A stretch of DNA of 42,024 nt from Clostridium tepidum (GCF_002008345.1 NZ_MRAE01000022.1:1-42024), one strand, 5' to 3'. Positions 26,065 to 34,497 are shown, counted from the first letter of the stretch. Translations and numbers: made by a program. The notes: a model not told the origin generated them from the letters alone.

Positions 26065-26982
26065 ATGGGGAAAAGTACTAATGTTGGAGGACAAGCTGTT
26101 TTAGAAGGGGTAATGATGAGAGGAAAAAATGGTATAGCTACAGCTGTGAGAAAAACAAATGGGGAAATAGTTGTAAATAAAGAAGATTATAATCCTTATA
26201 ACAAAAAAAATTTTTTCTTTTCTATGCCCATAATAAGAGGATTTGTATCTCTTATTGAGTCTTTATTTATAGGCATAAAAACTTTAAATTATTCTGCATC
26301 TTTTTTTGAAGATGAAGTTGAGGAATCTAAATTTGATAAATGGTTTAACAGAGTTTTTAAAGATAAAGCAGATAGTATTTTAATTGGAATAACATTACTT
26401 ATTTCTTTTATTATATCTGCAGTAGTATTTTTTATTTTTCCTACCTTCGTAGCTAATTTTTTTAAAAAAATATATATACAAAGTGCCCTATTATTAAATA
26501 TAATAGAAGGAATAATAAGAATAACTATATTTTTATTATATATTTTATTAATTAGCAATATGGAAGATATAAAAAGAGTATTTCAGTATCATGGAGCAGA
26601 GCATAAGGCTATATTTTGCTATGAAAATGATATAGATTTAATACCTGAAAATGCTATGAAATTTGCAAGATTTCACCCAAGATGTGGAACTAATTTTTTG
26701 TTTTTAGTAATGATTGTAAGTATCCTTTTATTTTCACTTACAGGATGGAATAATATATGGCAAAGAATTTTATATAGAATAACATTACTGCCTGTAGTTT
26801 CAGGAATAACCTATGAAATTATAAAATGGTTAGGTAAAAGTAATCATAAATTTGCAAAAATTATAGCATATCCAGGAATTATGTTACAAAAACTAACAAC
26901 TAAAGAGCCTGATTTACAGCAATTAGAAGTGGCTATAATGGCTTTAAAAGCTGCAGAGGGAATTAAAAATTCAATGGAGTGA
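26065..26982 (+). CDS. DUF1385 (YqhQ-like) membrane protein
   Basis: This 305-aa protein belongs to the DUF1385 family (YqhQ in B. subtilis), polytopic membrane proteins of uncertain role. The hallmark N-terminus is NVGGQAVLEGVMMRGKNG. About five hydrophobic segments follow (SILIGITLLISFIISAVVFF, IIRITIFLLYILLIS, NFLFLVMIVSILLFSLTGW). YHGAEHKAIFCYE and RFHPRCGTNFLF are the conserved His/Cys-rich parts of the family. ATG 26065 follows a GAGGTGA site. It is placed between tdk and prmC with spacings of 16 and 7 bases, so it belongs to the same transcript. Confidence 0.85.
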   Translation: MGKSTNVGGQAVLEGVMMRGKNGIATAVRKTNGEIVVNKEDYNPYNKKNFFFSMPIIRGFVSLIESLFIGIKTLNYSASFFEDEVEESKFDKWFNRVFKDKADSILIGITLLISFIISAVVFFIFPTFVANFFKKIYIQSALLLNIIEGIIRITIFLLYILLISNMEDIKRVFQYHGAEHKAIFCYENDIDLIPENAMKFARFHPRCGTNFLFLVMIVSILLFSLTGWNNIWQRILYRITLLPVVSGITYEIIKWLGKSNHKFAKIIAYPGIMLQKLTTKEPDLQQLEVAIMALKAAEGIKNSME

Positions 26983-26989
26983 TGTTAAT

Positions 26990-27841
26990 TTGTTATTAAA
27001 AGATTTGCTGGTAGAAGGATATAGTATTTTAAAAAAAGCATCTATAGATAGTTATCAAATAGATACTCAACTTTTATTAGGTAAAATATTAAATAAGGAT
27101 AGATTATTTATTTTAACTAATCCTGATTATCACATAGAAGAAGAAGAGATAAAAAAATATTTTGAATTAATAGATCTTAGAAAAAATAAAATGCCTATAA
27201 AATATATATTAGGTACAGTTGAATTTATGGGATTAGATTTTAATATAAAAGAAGGTGTATTAATACCGAGAGCAGATACAGAAATATTAGTAGAAACTGT
27301 TTTAGAAGAAATAAAAAATAACAACTATAAAAAAGTTTGTGATGTTTGTTGTGGTAGTGGTATTATAGGAATTACTATAGGGCATGCTTTAAATAATACA
27401 GAAGTAATTTGTTATGATGTAGAAGATATTCCATATAGTGTTACTAGGAAAAATATACTTAAATATAATCTTCAAGATAGGGTGGAAGTTATAAAAAGTG
27501 ATTTGCTTACAGAAGCAATAAAAGAAAAAAGAAAGTTTGATATTATAGTATCTAATCCTCCATATATAAGAGAGGATGTTATTGAAACTCTTATGGATGA
27601 TGTTAAAAAATATGAGCCATTTGAAGCTTTGTGTGGTGGAAGTGATGGTTTGTTTTTTTATAAGGGGATAATAAAACAAAGTTTACAAGTGTTAAATAAT
27701 GGGGGAACCATAGCTTTAGAAATAGGTCATGATCAAAAAATAGAGGTTTCTCACATTTTGTATGAATATGGATTTAAGGATATATTGTGTATAAAAGATT
27801 TAGCTGGAAATGACAGAGTTATAAGAGCTAGAAGGTGTTAA
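26990..27841 (+). CDS. prmC: Release factor glutamine N5-methyltransferase
   Basis: This 283-aa SAM-dependent enzyme methylates the glutamine of the GGQ motif in RF1 and RF2. The N-terminal helical domain is followed by EFMGLDFNIKEGVLIPRADTE. The SAM-binding motif VCDVCCGSGIIGI is near residue 118, and the catalytic NPPY motif (SNPPYIRED) near residue 187. The start is TTG 26990 after ATGGAGTG; no in-frame ATG is better placed. It is followed by prfA, its substrate, as in most bacteria. Confidence 0.93.
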   Translation: MLLKDLLVEGYSILKKASIDSYQIDTQLLLGKILNKDRLFILTNPDYHIEEEEIKKYFELIDLRKNKMPIKYILGTVEFMGLDFNIKEGVLIPRADTEILVETVLEEIKNNNYKKVCDVCCGSGIIGITIGHALNNTEVICYDVEDIPYSVTRKNILKYNLQDRVEVIKSDLLTEAIKEKRKFDIIVSNPPYIREDVIETLMDDVKKYEPFEALCGGSDGLFFYKGIIKQSLQVLNNGGTIALEIGHDQKIEVSHILYEYGFKDILCIKDLAGNDRVIRARRC

Positions 27842-27855
27842 AAATTAGAGGTTGG

Positions 27856-27885
27856 TTGTAAATACTTTATAAAGTATGATATAAT
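27856..27885 (+). promoter_or_regulatory. prfA promoter with a perfect palindrome in its spacer
   Basis: TTGTAA (27856-27861) and TATAAT (27880-27885) are 18 bases apart. The first 16 bases of that spacer are the perfect palindrome ATACTTTATAAAGTAT (27862-27877). A regulator bound there would block RNA polymerase. Confidence 0.6.
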
Positions 27886-27922
27886 ATAAAATTGTGAAAA
27901 TATATATACGGAGTGAGAAATA

Positions 27923-28999
27923 ATGTTAGAAAGACTTAATTTTATAGAAAATAAATATGAAGAACTATCAAACAAAATCAGTGACCCTTCAATTATGGCA
28001 AATCAAAAAGAATGGCAAAAACTTTGTAAAGAACATGCAGATTTGGAAATTATAGTGAGTACATATAGACAGTATAAAAAGGCACAAGAGGATTTAGAGG
28101 CAGATAAAGAAATGCTAAAAGAAGAATCAGACAAAGAATTAAGAGAAATGGCACAGGAAGAAATAAAAGAGTTAACTTTAAAATTAGAAGATTTGGAAAG
28201 AGAATTAACCATATTATTATTACCAAAGGATCCTAATGATGATAAAGATGTATTCATAGAAATAAGAGCAGGTGCAGGTGGAGATGAAGCGGCTTTATTT
28301 GCTGCTAATTTATTAAGAATGTATACAAGATATGCAGAAAGAAAGAACTGGAAAGTAGAAACTATAAGTTTAAATGCTACAGATATAGGGGGATTTAAAG
28401 AAGTTACTGTAGCTATTAAAGGAAAGGGTGCTTATAGTAGGTTAAAATATGAAAGTGGAGTTCACAGAGTTCAAAGAGTTCCAGATACAGAATCAAGTGG
28501 TAGAATTCACACTTCAACAGCTACTGTAGCAGTACTTCCAGAAGTAGATGATGTAGATATAAATATAAATGCTAATGATTTAAGAATTGACGTTTATAGA
28601 GCATCAGGTCACGGTGGACAATGCGTAAACACTACTGACTCAGCTGTAAGAATTACACATTTACCAACAGGACTTGTAGTTACATGCCAAGATGAAAAGT
28701 CACAATTAAAAAATAAAGAAAAAGCAATGAAGGTTTTAAAAGCTAGATTGTTTGAAGCTGCAGAAGCTGAAAGAGCAGCATCTATAGCAGAAGATAGAAA
28801 AAATCAAGTTGGTACTGGTGATAGAAGTGAAAGAATAAGAACTTACAATTATCCTCAAGGAAGAATTACAGACCATAGAATAGGATTGACTTTATATAAA
28901 TTAGAAACTTTCTTAGATGGAGATATAGATGAAGTTATAGAAGCTTTGGTTACAGAAGATCAAGCAGAAAAAATGAAAGATTTAGGTAAAGTAAACTAA
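27923..28999 (+). CDS. prfA: Peptide chain release factor 1
   Basis: This 358-aa RF1 recognises UAA and UAG stop codons. The N-terminal domain is a helical coiled coil. [11 protein letters not shown] starts domain 2, and the codon-recognition loop P-x-T is PDT near residue 186 ([14 protein letters not shown]), which marks RF1 rather than RF2. The peptidyl-tRNA hydrolysis motif GGQ lies near residue 231 ([10 protein letters not shown]). No programmed frameshift is present, as expected for RF1. ATG 27923 follows GGAGTGAG. It has its own promoter in addition to any read-through from prmC. Confidence 0.96.
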   Translation: MLERLNFIENKYEELSNKISDPSIMANQKEWQKLCKEHADLEIIVSTYRQYKKAQEDLEADKEMLKEESDKELREMAQEEIKELTLKLEDLERELTILLLPKDPNDDKDVFIEIRAGAGGDEAALFAANLLRMYTRYAERKNWKVETISLNATDIGGFKEVTVAIKGKGAYSRLKYESGVHRVQRVPDTESSGRIHTSTATVAVLPEVDDVDININANDLRIDVYRASGHGGQCVNTTDSAVRITHLPTGLVVTCQDEKSQLKNKEKAMKVLKARLFEAAEAERAASIAEDRKNQVGTGDRSERIRTYNYPQGRITDHRIGLTLYKLETFLDGDIDEVIEALVTEDQAEKMKDLGKVN

Positions 29000-29026
29000 T
29001 ATTAATTAAGGAAAGAAGAGGTAAGT

Positions 29027-29635
29027 ATGGATTTAAACAAAGGCCTTAGAAATCAAAAGAGATCTTATAAAAGATTTGTTATGATTATGAGCTTTATTTT
29101 TATCCTATTGCCTCTAATTTTGTATTTATATAATAAAATTAATAATATTTTTTACATTAGTTACTTAATTGTAATTGAAGTTTTGATTATAATTGCTATC
29201 ATAATTAGAACTGATAGAGAAAAATTGGAATTTAAATATTCAAACAATAGATTGAGAATTGTATTGGGGATATTAAATAAAAAGTTAAATATAGTTTGTG
29301 ATAAAGTAGCTTTAGTACATATAGAAAAATTTAATAATATATATGATGTAGAAGATTTTAGTATAATAATATTAACTACATCGAAATTTAGAAATAAAAG
29401 AATAATAAAAGTTAATGAGAAGTTTCTTAAGTTGCATAATTATGCTGCAAAATTCTATTATAAACTAAAAAAAATTAGTCCTGAAAAAGATTTTTATTAT
29501 ACAATAATAAAAAGAGGCGGATTTAAGAAATATTATTTATTAGATGCACTTTATAGAACTTGTGTATATGCACATTTTACAGAAGAATGTATAGAAAAAA
29601 TAAAAGAGCTTAGAAAAGAAATAGAGATAGATTAG
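29027..29635 (+). CDS. Hypothetical two-helix membrane protein
   Basis: This 202-aa protein is not one I recognise. Two hydrophobic helices lie near residues 18-36 (VMIMSFIFILLPLILYLY) and 43-60 (YISYLIVIEVLIIIAIII), after a basic N-terminus. The rest is a soluble basic domain with alternating beta and helical segments. The middle resembles a PH-like or bacterial PH (bPH2) strand pattern (ALVHIEKFNNIYDVEDFSII), but this is weak. ATG 29027 follows AAGAAGAGG. It is placed between prfA and the ZIP transporter gene, probably co-transcribed. Confidence 0.65.
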   Translation: MDLNKGLRNQKRSYKRFVMIMSFIFILLPLILYLYNKINNIFYISYLIVIEVLIIIAIIIRTDREKLEFKYSNNRLRIVLGILNKKLNIVCDKVALVHIEKFNNIYDVEDFSIIILTTSKFRNKRIIKVNEKFLKLHNYAAKFYYKLKKISPEKDFYYTIIKRGGFKKYYLLDALYRTCVYAHFTEECIEKIKELRKEIEID

Positions 29636-29693
29636 AATATTTAATAAATTGCAATAATAAATATCATATGTAAACAATAAATAAGGTGATTTT

Positions 29694-30413
29694 TTGAGTG
29701 AGTTTTTATTTATTATTGTAATTGGAACCATTGTATCTTTAACAGGAACAATGATAGGAGCTGCAATAGGGGTATCTTTAAAGAATCCCTCTGAAAGACT
29801 TCTTTCAAAATTAATGAGCTTTTCAGCAGGGCTTATGATATCTATAGTAATTTTTGATTTAATACCAGAAGCTTTGAATACATGGGATTACTTTGGAGTT
29901 GTAATTTTTTTATTACTAGGAATACTAATTGTATATTTTATTGATAAGAATACAAATAGTATAGATATAAATATGCATAAAAAGATAGCTTTTATGACTG
30001 CTTTAGGTCTTATATTGCATAATTTACCTGAAGGTATTTTGATGGGGGTTGGATTTCAAGCTGGAAGTAGATTAGGACTTAAGATGGCAATTGTTATATC
30101 TATACATGATATACCAGAAGGTATAGCAGTGGCTACTCCTTTGATAGCATCTAAAGAAAAAAAGAGCAAAACCTTATTTTATGTTTTTCTTACTGCACTT
30201 CCAACATTGTTTGGTGTATTTTTAGGGTTTTATATTGCAAATATATCTAATAATTTTTTAAGTATGCTTTTATCACTTGCTTCAGGAATAATGATTTATG
30301 TTGTATGTGCTGAAATGGTACCAGAATCAAGAAATCTTGGTAATAAGATTACCTCATACTTTTATATGATAGTAGGTATTATAGCTGGGTTAGTTATAAT
30401 AAAACTGCTATAA
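29694..30413 (+). CDS. ZIP-family metal transporter (ZupT-like)
   Basis: This 239-aa polytopic membrane protein of the ZIP family takes up zinc or other divalent metals. The two metal-site helices are plain: LHNLPEGILMGVGF near residue 105 and SIHDIPEGIAVATPL near residue 135. About eight hydrophobic segments are present, with a short loop between helices 3 and 4. The start is TTG 29694, just after AAGGTGA; no upstream ATG is in frame with a site. Metal specificity cannot be told. It precedes the Sua5 gene by only 20 bases. Confidence 0.88.
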   Translation: MSEFLFIIVIGTIVSLTGTMIGAAIGVSLKNPSERLLSKLMSFSAGLMISIVIFDLIPEALNTWDYFGVVIFLLLGILIVYFIDKNTNSIDINMHKKIAFMTALGLILHNLPEGILMGVGFQAGSRLGLKMAIVISIHDIPEGIAVATPLIASKEKKSKTLFYVFLTALPTLFGVFLGFYIANISNNFLSMLLSLASGIMIYVVCAEMVPESRNLGNKITSYFYMIVGIIAGLVIIKLL

Positions 30414-30433
30414 AACTTAGGATGGTGTTTATT

Positions 30434-31489
30434 ATGGAAACAAAAGTTGTGAGATTAGATGAAAACAATATAGATGAGTATATTATAAGTGAAGCGGGAA
30501 ATATATTAAGACAAGGTGGGCTTGTAGTATTTCCTACAGAAACCGTATATGGATTAGGGGCGAATGCTTTAGATAAGAATGCAGTAAAAAAAATATTTGA
30601 AGCAAAAGGTAGACCACAAGACAATCCTTTAATAGTTCATATTTCAAAAGTAAATGATATATATAATTTAGTTGAAGAAATATCACCTATAGCTAAAAAA
30701 ATAATGGATAAATTTTGGCCAGGACCTATAACTATAATATTAAAGAAAAAAGATATAATACCACATGAAACCAGCGCAGGATTAGATTCTATAGGAATTA
30801 GAATGCCTTCTAATAAAATAGCAATGGAAATTATTTCAATGGCGGGTGTGCCTATAGCTGCACCTTCTGCAAATTTATCAGGTAAGCCTAGTCCAACAGA
30901 TGTAGAAACTTGTATAAATGATTTATATGGTAAAGTAGATGTAATATTAGGTGGAGATAGTTCTGAAGTAGGAGTTGAATCTACTGTAATAGATTGTACA
31001 ATTAATCCACCTTGTATTTTAAGACCGGGTGGTATAACGTTAGAAATGTTACAAGATATAGATCCTAATATATATATAGACCCTGCTATAATGAAAAAAC
31101 CAGAAAAAAATTTAAGACCAAAAGCTCCAGGTATGAAATATAGACATTATGCACCAAAAGCTCCATTGAAAATAATTAAGGGAGATTTAAATAAAACTAT
31201 TGAAAAAATTAATCAAATGGTGCAAAATTATATAGATGAAAAAAAGAAAGTAGGAATTATAGCTACAGATGAAACTATAGACAATTATAAAAACGGAGAA
31301 GTAATTTCTATAGGAAGTAGAAATGATTTAAGTAGTGTTGCTCATAACTTGTTTCATGTATTAAGAAAGTTTGATGAAAAAAATGTAGATTTAATTTTAT
31401 CAGAGGCATTTGAAGAAAAAGGTATGGGAGTGGCAATAATGAATAGATTAAAGAAATCATCGGGATATGATATTTTAAATTTAGATTAG
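30434..31489 (+). CDS. Threonylcarbamoyl-AMP synthase, Sua5 type (YwlC)
   Basis: This 351-aa enzyme makes threonylcarbamoyl-AMP from Thr, bicarbonate and ATP for the t6A37 modification of ANN-decoding tRNAs. The YrdC/TsaC domain covers about the first 210 residues. It shows VFPTETVYGLGANALD, KIFEAKGRPQDNPLIVHI, WPGPITIILKK and PSANLSGKPSPT. A C-terminal Sua5 domain follows after the linker KAPGMKYRHYAPKAPL, so this is the long form. ATG 30434 has the AGGATGGTG ribosome site; the ATG at 30422 is part of that site. Ten bases separate it from ywlE, as in the B. subtilis ywlC-ywlE neighbourhood. Confidence 0.93.
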   Translation: METKVVRLDENNIDEYIISEAGNILRQGGLVVFPTETVYGLGANALDKNAVKKIFEAKGRPQDNPLIVHISKVNDIYNLVEEISPIAKKIMDKFWPGPITIILKKKDIIPHETSAGLDSIGIRMPSNKIAMEIISMAGVPIAAPSANLSGKPSPTDVETCINDLYGKVDVILGGDSSEVGVESTVIDCTINPPCILRPGGITLEMLQDIDPNIYIDPAIMKKPEKNLRPKAPGMKYRHYAPKAPLKIIKGDLNKTIEKINQMVQNYIDEKKKVGIIATDETIDNYKNGEVISIGSRNDLSSVAHNLFHVLRKFDEKNVDLILSEAFEEKGMGVAIMNRLKKSSGYDILNLD

Positions 31490-31498
31490 GAGGCACTA

Positions 31499-31951
31499 AT
31501 GAATATATTATTTGTTTGTACAGGAAATACTTGTAGAAGTTTTATGGCAGAAGCTATATTTAATAATTTAAATGATATGGAAGATATAACTGCTAAGTCA
31601 GCAGGTATAGCTGTAGTACCAGGAAGTATTTCATCAAGTAATGCTTGTAAAATAATTAATGAAGATATTAATATAGACCTATCTAATAGAGAAGCAGTAC
31701 AATTAAGTGAAGAGATATTAGATGAATCAGATTTAATATTGACTATGACATATTCGGCTAAAGATTTATTGTCTAATTTATCTTTAGAAGATAGTGATAG
31801 AATTTTTTGTATAACTGAATACGTAGGCGTAGAAGGAGAAATCTTGGATCCTTTTGGAGGAGATATAGAAGTATATAGAAATACTTATAATCAATTGAAA
31901 AATATTATTTTATTATTATTGAAAAAATTAAAAGAAGATAGACAAAACTAA
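31499..31951 (+). CDS. ywlE: Protein-arginine phosphatase / low-molecular-weight phosphatase
   Basis: This 150-aa phosphatase has the active-site loop CTGNTCRS at residues 7-14, with the nucleophile Cys7 and Arg13. In B. subtilis YwlE the threonine inside this loop (here Thr11) selects phosphoarginine over phosphotyrosine, so arginine phosphatase activity is likely. The general acid is in ILDPFGGD. It would reverse protein arginine phosphorylation by McsB. ATG 31499 follows TTAGGAGGC. A terminator is built into its last codons. Confidence 0.88.
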   Translation: MNILFVCTGNTCRSFMAEAIFNNLNDMEDITAKSAGIAVVPGSISSSNACKIINEDINIDLSNREAVQLSEEILDESDLILTMTYSAKDLLSNLSLEDSDRIFCITEYVGVEGEILDPFGGDIEVYRNTYNQLKNIILLLLKKLKEDRQN

Positions 31952-31974
31952 TAGGTGGTTTATCTTCTTTTTTT
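31930..31974 (+). terminator. Terminator embedded in the end of ywlE
   Basis: A 14-bp stem with one G-T wobble (AAAAGAAGATAGAC / GTTTATCTTCTTTT) has its left arm inside the last ywlE codons and the stop codon in the loop region. A run of Ts follows. Confidence 0.82.
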
Positions 31975-32010
31975 GCAAAAATTAATATAAATAATGTGGA
32001 GGTGTTTTAA

Positions 32011-32448
32011 ATGAAAATAGCTTTAGGAAGTGATCACGCAGGATTACCTTTAAAAAATGAAATAATAAAACATTTAAAGGACAAAGGAATAGAGATAGAA
32101 GATTTTGGTACATATACAGAAGAATCTTGTGATTATCCAGACTATGCAAAAAAAGTTGCAGAAAAGGTTGCAGAAAATGAATTTGATTTTGGGATATTAG
32201 TATGTGGAACAGGTATAGGCATAAGTATAGCTGCTAATAAAGTTAAAGGAATTAGAGCAGCTTTATGTAGTGACACATTTAGTGCTCATGCATGCAGAGA
32301 GCATAATAATGCTAATATATTAGCCCTAGGACAAAGAGTTGTAGGTGTAGGTTTAGCATTAGACATAGTAGATACTTTCTTAAATGCTAAATTTCAAGGT
32401 GGAAGACATGAAAAGAGAATCAATAAAATGATGGAAATAGAAAAATAA
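32011..32448 (+). CDS. rpiB: Ribose 5-phosphate isomerase B
   Basis: This 145-aa RpiB/LacAB-family enzyme interconverts ribose 5-phosphate and ribulose 5-phosphate. The N-terminus ALGSDHAGLPLKNEI has the conserved Asp-His pair. The anion hole region VCGTGIGISIAANKVKGIRAAL carries the active-site cysteine seen in RpiB, and REHNNANILALGQRV follows. Length is normal. ATG 32011 follows GGAGGTG. It is followed by upp after 29 bases with no terminator, so they are probably co-transcribed. Confidence 0.95.
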   Translation: MKIALGSDHAGLPLKNEIIKHLKDKGIEIEDFGTYTEESCDYPDYAKKVAEKVAENEFDFGILVCGTGIGISIAANKVKGIRAALCSDTFSAHACREHNNANILALGQRVVGVGLALDIVDTFLNAKFQGGRHEKRINKMMEIEK

Positions 32449-32477
32449 TATAAAAGATAATTAGGAGGAAAATATAA

Positions 32478-33107
32478 ATGAGTAAAGTAACACAAATAGG
32501 ACATCCATTAATTCTTCATAAATTGGCCTTAATTAGAGATAAAAATACTGGTTCTAAGGATTTTAGAGAATTAGTAGAAGAAGTTGCTATGCTTATGGCT
32601 TATGAAGTTACAAGAGATTTACAAGTAGAGGAAGTTGAAATAGAAACTCCTATATGTAAAACAAAATGCAAAATGCTATCAGGTAAAAAAGTAGCAATAG
32701 TTCCAATATTAAGAGCAGGCTTAGGTATGGTTGGTGGCATGACTAGTCTAATACCAGCAGCAAAAGTGGGACATATAGGACTTTATCGTGATGAGGAAAC
32801 TTTAAAACCTGTAGAATATTTCTGTAAATTACCTCAAGATATTGGTGATAGAGATGTAATTGTTACAGATCCAATGCTTGCTACAGGAGGATCTGCAAAA
32901 GATGCAATAACATTATTAAAACAAAAAGGAGCAAAACATATAAGATTAATGTGTCTTGTAGCAGCTCCAGAAGGAATTAAAGAAGTTATGGACGAACATC
33001 CAGATGTAGACATATATGTAGCTTCTGTAGATGAGAAACTTAATGAAAAAGGCTATGTAGTTCCAGGTTTAGGAGATGCAGGAGACAGACTATACGGAAC
33101 AAAATAA
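32478..33107 (+). CDS. upp: Uracil phosphoribosyltransferase
   Basis: This 209-aa salvage enzyme makes UMP from uracil and PRPP. It shows the N-terminal [16 protein letters not shown], the [14 protein letters not shown] segment, the PRPP-binding [12 protein letters not shown] and the uracil-binding [12 protein letters not shown] near the C-terminus. Length is standard. ATG 32478 follows AGGAGG. It is the last core gene before an accessory segment; elsewhere in related clostridia, as I recall, a dCMP deaminase gene follows directly. Confidence 0.97.
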   Translation: MSKVTQIGHPLILHKLALIRDKNTGSKDFRELVEEVAMLMAYEVTRDLQVEEVEIETPICKTKCKMLSGKKVAIVPILRAGLGMVGGMTSLIPAAKVGHIGLYRDEETLKPVEYFCKLPQDIGDRDVIVTDPMLATGGSAKDAITLLKQKGAKHIRLMCLVAAPEGIKEVMDEHPDVDIYVASVDEKLNEKGYVVPGLGDAGDRLYGTK

Positions 33108-33171
33108 AGAAATTACAACTTAGAAGCTTTTAAAAATTTATTATTAAAACAATAAATATTTTTAGTAAATA

Positions 33172-33218
33172 GATAACTATAAAAATAATAATTATTTTTA
33201 TAGTTATTTACTTTTTAT
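33172..33218 (+). terminator. Terminator after upp
   Basis: TAACTATAAAAATAA and TTATTTTTATAGTTA form a perfect 15-bp stem. After ATTTAC comes a short run of five Ts. Confidence 0.7.
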
Positions 33219-33449
33219 AAAAGTGTTTCTCATTTTCATATTTTTATAAGTTGTTATAGTAATTTTAAACTCAACCAAAGCTTGAAATTAAAATTATTGA
33301 AATTTATATTTGTTATGTTTATATATTAAATTATAGCTTTTATAGTTTAAGCTTTTTTATTATTAAAGTTAAAATTTTAAATTTTTTTATAAGATAAATT
33401 TTAGCACTTTGAATTCTAGATTTATTTTTAATAGTTTTTGTATTAGTCT

Positions 33450-33478
33450 AATTTGTTATAACAATGTTATAACAAATT
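33450..33478. repeat. Operator-like 29-bp dyad made of two tandem TGTTATAACAA copies
   Basis: AATTTGTTATAAC and GTTATAACAAATT form a perfect 13-bp inverted repeat with a 3-base spacer. The same stretch contains the 11-mer TGTTATAACAA twice in direct succession (33454-33464 and 33465-33475), one helical turn apart. This is typical of a protein-binding site, yet it lies far from any start codon. Confidence 0.65.
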
Positions 33479-33677
33479 ATGATAAACTGAAAAGAAAAAA
33501 TAAAAATTTTACTTGCTATATTTTCATGAAATTCAGTTATCCCAATGGATAGAACCTATTTTATGAGTTTGTCAAAAACTATATTAAGTAAAATTAATTT
33601 ATGAATAAAAGAAGTTAGTATAAATAATAATTATTCAAATATAGAATCTTTTGAACTATATATAGAAATATGTAAAA

Positions 33678-33736
33678 TACTTAATAATATATTAAATGTT
33701 TTATTTTAGCAAAAGTATTTAATATATTATTAAGTA
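33678..33736. repeat. Perfect 19-bp inverted repeat with 21-base loop
   Basis: TACTTAATAATATATTAAA (33678-33696) is exactly complementary to 33718-33736. On the minus strand it is followed by TTTTAC, so it may be a backup terminator for the bacteriocin operon. On the plus strand there is no T-run. Confidence 0.65.
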
Positions 33737-33787
33737 GGTCTGTAAATATAAATCTGCAGAATTAAAATAGAAAAAGTAAGATATTAT

Positions 33788-33831
33788 AAAAAAATAAGAT
33801 GATTCTTGTTTATATTAAGAATCATCTTATT
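33788..33831 (-). terminator. Terminator of the bacteriocin peptide operon
   Basis: AATAAGATGATTCTT and AAGAATCATCTTATT form a perfect 15-bp stem. On the minus strand it is followed by seven Ts, 14 bases beyond the last gene of the operon. Confidence 0.88.
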
Positions 33832-33844
33832 TAACTATCATCTA

Positions 33845-34279
33845 TTATACTTTTTCTTTTTGCTTTTTTGCTAAAAACAATACTAATATACTAAATATCA
33901 TTAAATTTAATTGAAATAGCGAGAAATCTCTATCTATTTCTAAGAATGTACTATTAGTTAATATCCATATTGAACCAACAAATAATGAATATAATCCAAT
34001 TAATAATAAGAATCTTTTTTGATAAATAATATATTTTTCTTTGGGTATTTTATTTTTATATAATAAATGTAATTTTAATATATATTTTTTAGGTGGCTTA
34101 AAATATAATAGAAAACATAAAATTCCTAGAATAATATAAATAATTGATAAGTTTAAATTAATAAATAACGTATTAAGAATATACATTAAAGATAATATAC
34201 TTATAAAATAACCAGAAATTCCATTAAATATACCCAATATAAAATATACAAAAATAAAAAGTATCTTTATTAAATACAT
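33845..34279 (-). CDS. Candidate bacteriocin immunity protein (four-helix membrane protein)
   Basis: This 144-aa protein is not one I recognise by family. It has hydrophobic segments near residues 4-22 (IKILFIFVYFILGIFNGIS), 25-40, 43-60 (LSIIYIILGILCFLLYF) and two near 88-105 and 122-137. A basic stretch lies in between (KPPKKYILKLHLLYKNKIPK). It begins 12 bases after the stop of the 59-aa bacteriocin-like peptide on the same strand and is the last gene before a terminator. Membrane proteins in this position commonly protect the producer from its own bacteriocin. That role is inferred from position and topology only. Base composition is very AT-rich. Confidence 0.65.
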   Translation of the reverse strand: MYLIKILFIFVYFILGIFNGISGYFISILSLMYILNTLFINLNLSIIYIILGILCFLLYFKPPKKYILKLHLLYKNKIPKEKYIIYQKRFLLLIGLYSLFVGSIWILTNSTFLEIDRDFSLFQLNLMIFSILVLFLAKKQKEKV

Positions 34280-34291
34280 ATTTATTATTTA

Positions 34292-34471
34292 TTAACCGGC
34301 AATATCTACAAGACCATCAAGAATAGCTATTGCACCAGGAACTACTCCAATACCACCACTTGTTGCTATAGTGGCAGCACCACCCGCTACTTTCAATACG
34401 CCTGTTGCTATATCTGTTTTACGACCGCCACCATTAATATTATTTAAATCAGAATAAGTTAATTGTTCCAT
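34292..34471 (-). CDS. Second double-glycine-leader peptide, bacteriocin-like (59 aa)
   Basis: This 59-codon gene is easily missed because of its size. The leader MEQLTYSDLNNINGG is a classic double-glycine leader with the L-x2-I-x-GG pattern. Cleavage after GG gives a 44-residue mature peptide that starts GRKTDIATGV and ends VDIAG. It is rich in Gly, Ala, Ile and Val, has GGAATIATSGG (GxxxG-like spacing) and contains no cysteine. ATG 34471 follows AAGGAG on the minus strand. It lies 26 bases after the 67-aa peptide gene and before the membrane protein. The pair resembles a class IIb two-peptide bacteriocin; activity is inferred. Confidence 0.82.
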   Translation of the reverse strand: MEQLTYSDLNNINGGGRKTDIATGVLKVAGGAATIATSGGIGVVPGAIAILDGLVDIAG

Positions 34472-34497
34472 ATATATTCAACTCCTTATTTTTAGTA

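Larger units (their letters stand above)
33219..33787. other. Gene-free left flank of the bacteriocin locus
   Basis: No credible coding frame was found in about 570 bases. It contains a tandem palindrome (33450-33478) and a perfect 19-bp inverted repeat (33678-33736). Between them, about 33535-33710, one frame reads as short protein-like stretches broken by stops. That could be a decayed gene, but I cannot name it. Confidence 0.5.

Noticed and set aside
33453..33464. TTGTTATAACAA as a Rex (redox) site
   Set aside because: Rex sites in clostridia have the halves TTGTTAA and TTAACAA separated by four bases; here they are fused and no Rex-type target gene is near.
33535..33710. A frame with protein-like stretches (beginning near MDRTYFMSLSK) in the left flank of the bacteriocin locus
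   Set aside because: It is broken by stop codons, has no ribosome site, and I cannot match the pieces to any family; chance in AT-rich DNA is as likely as a pseudogene.
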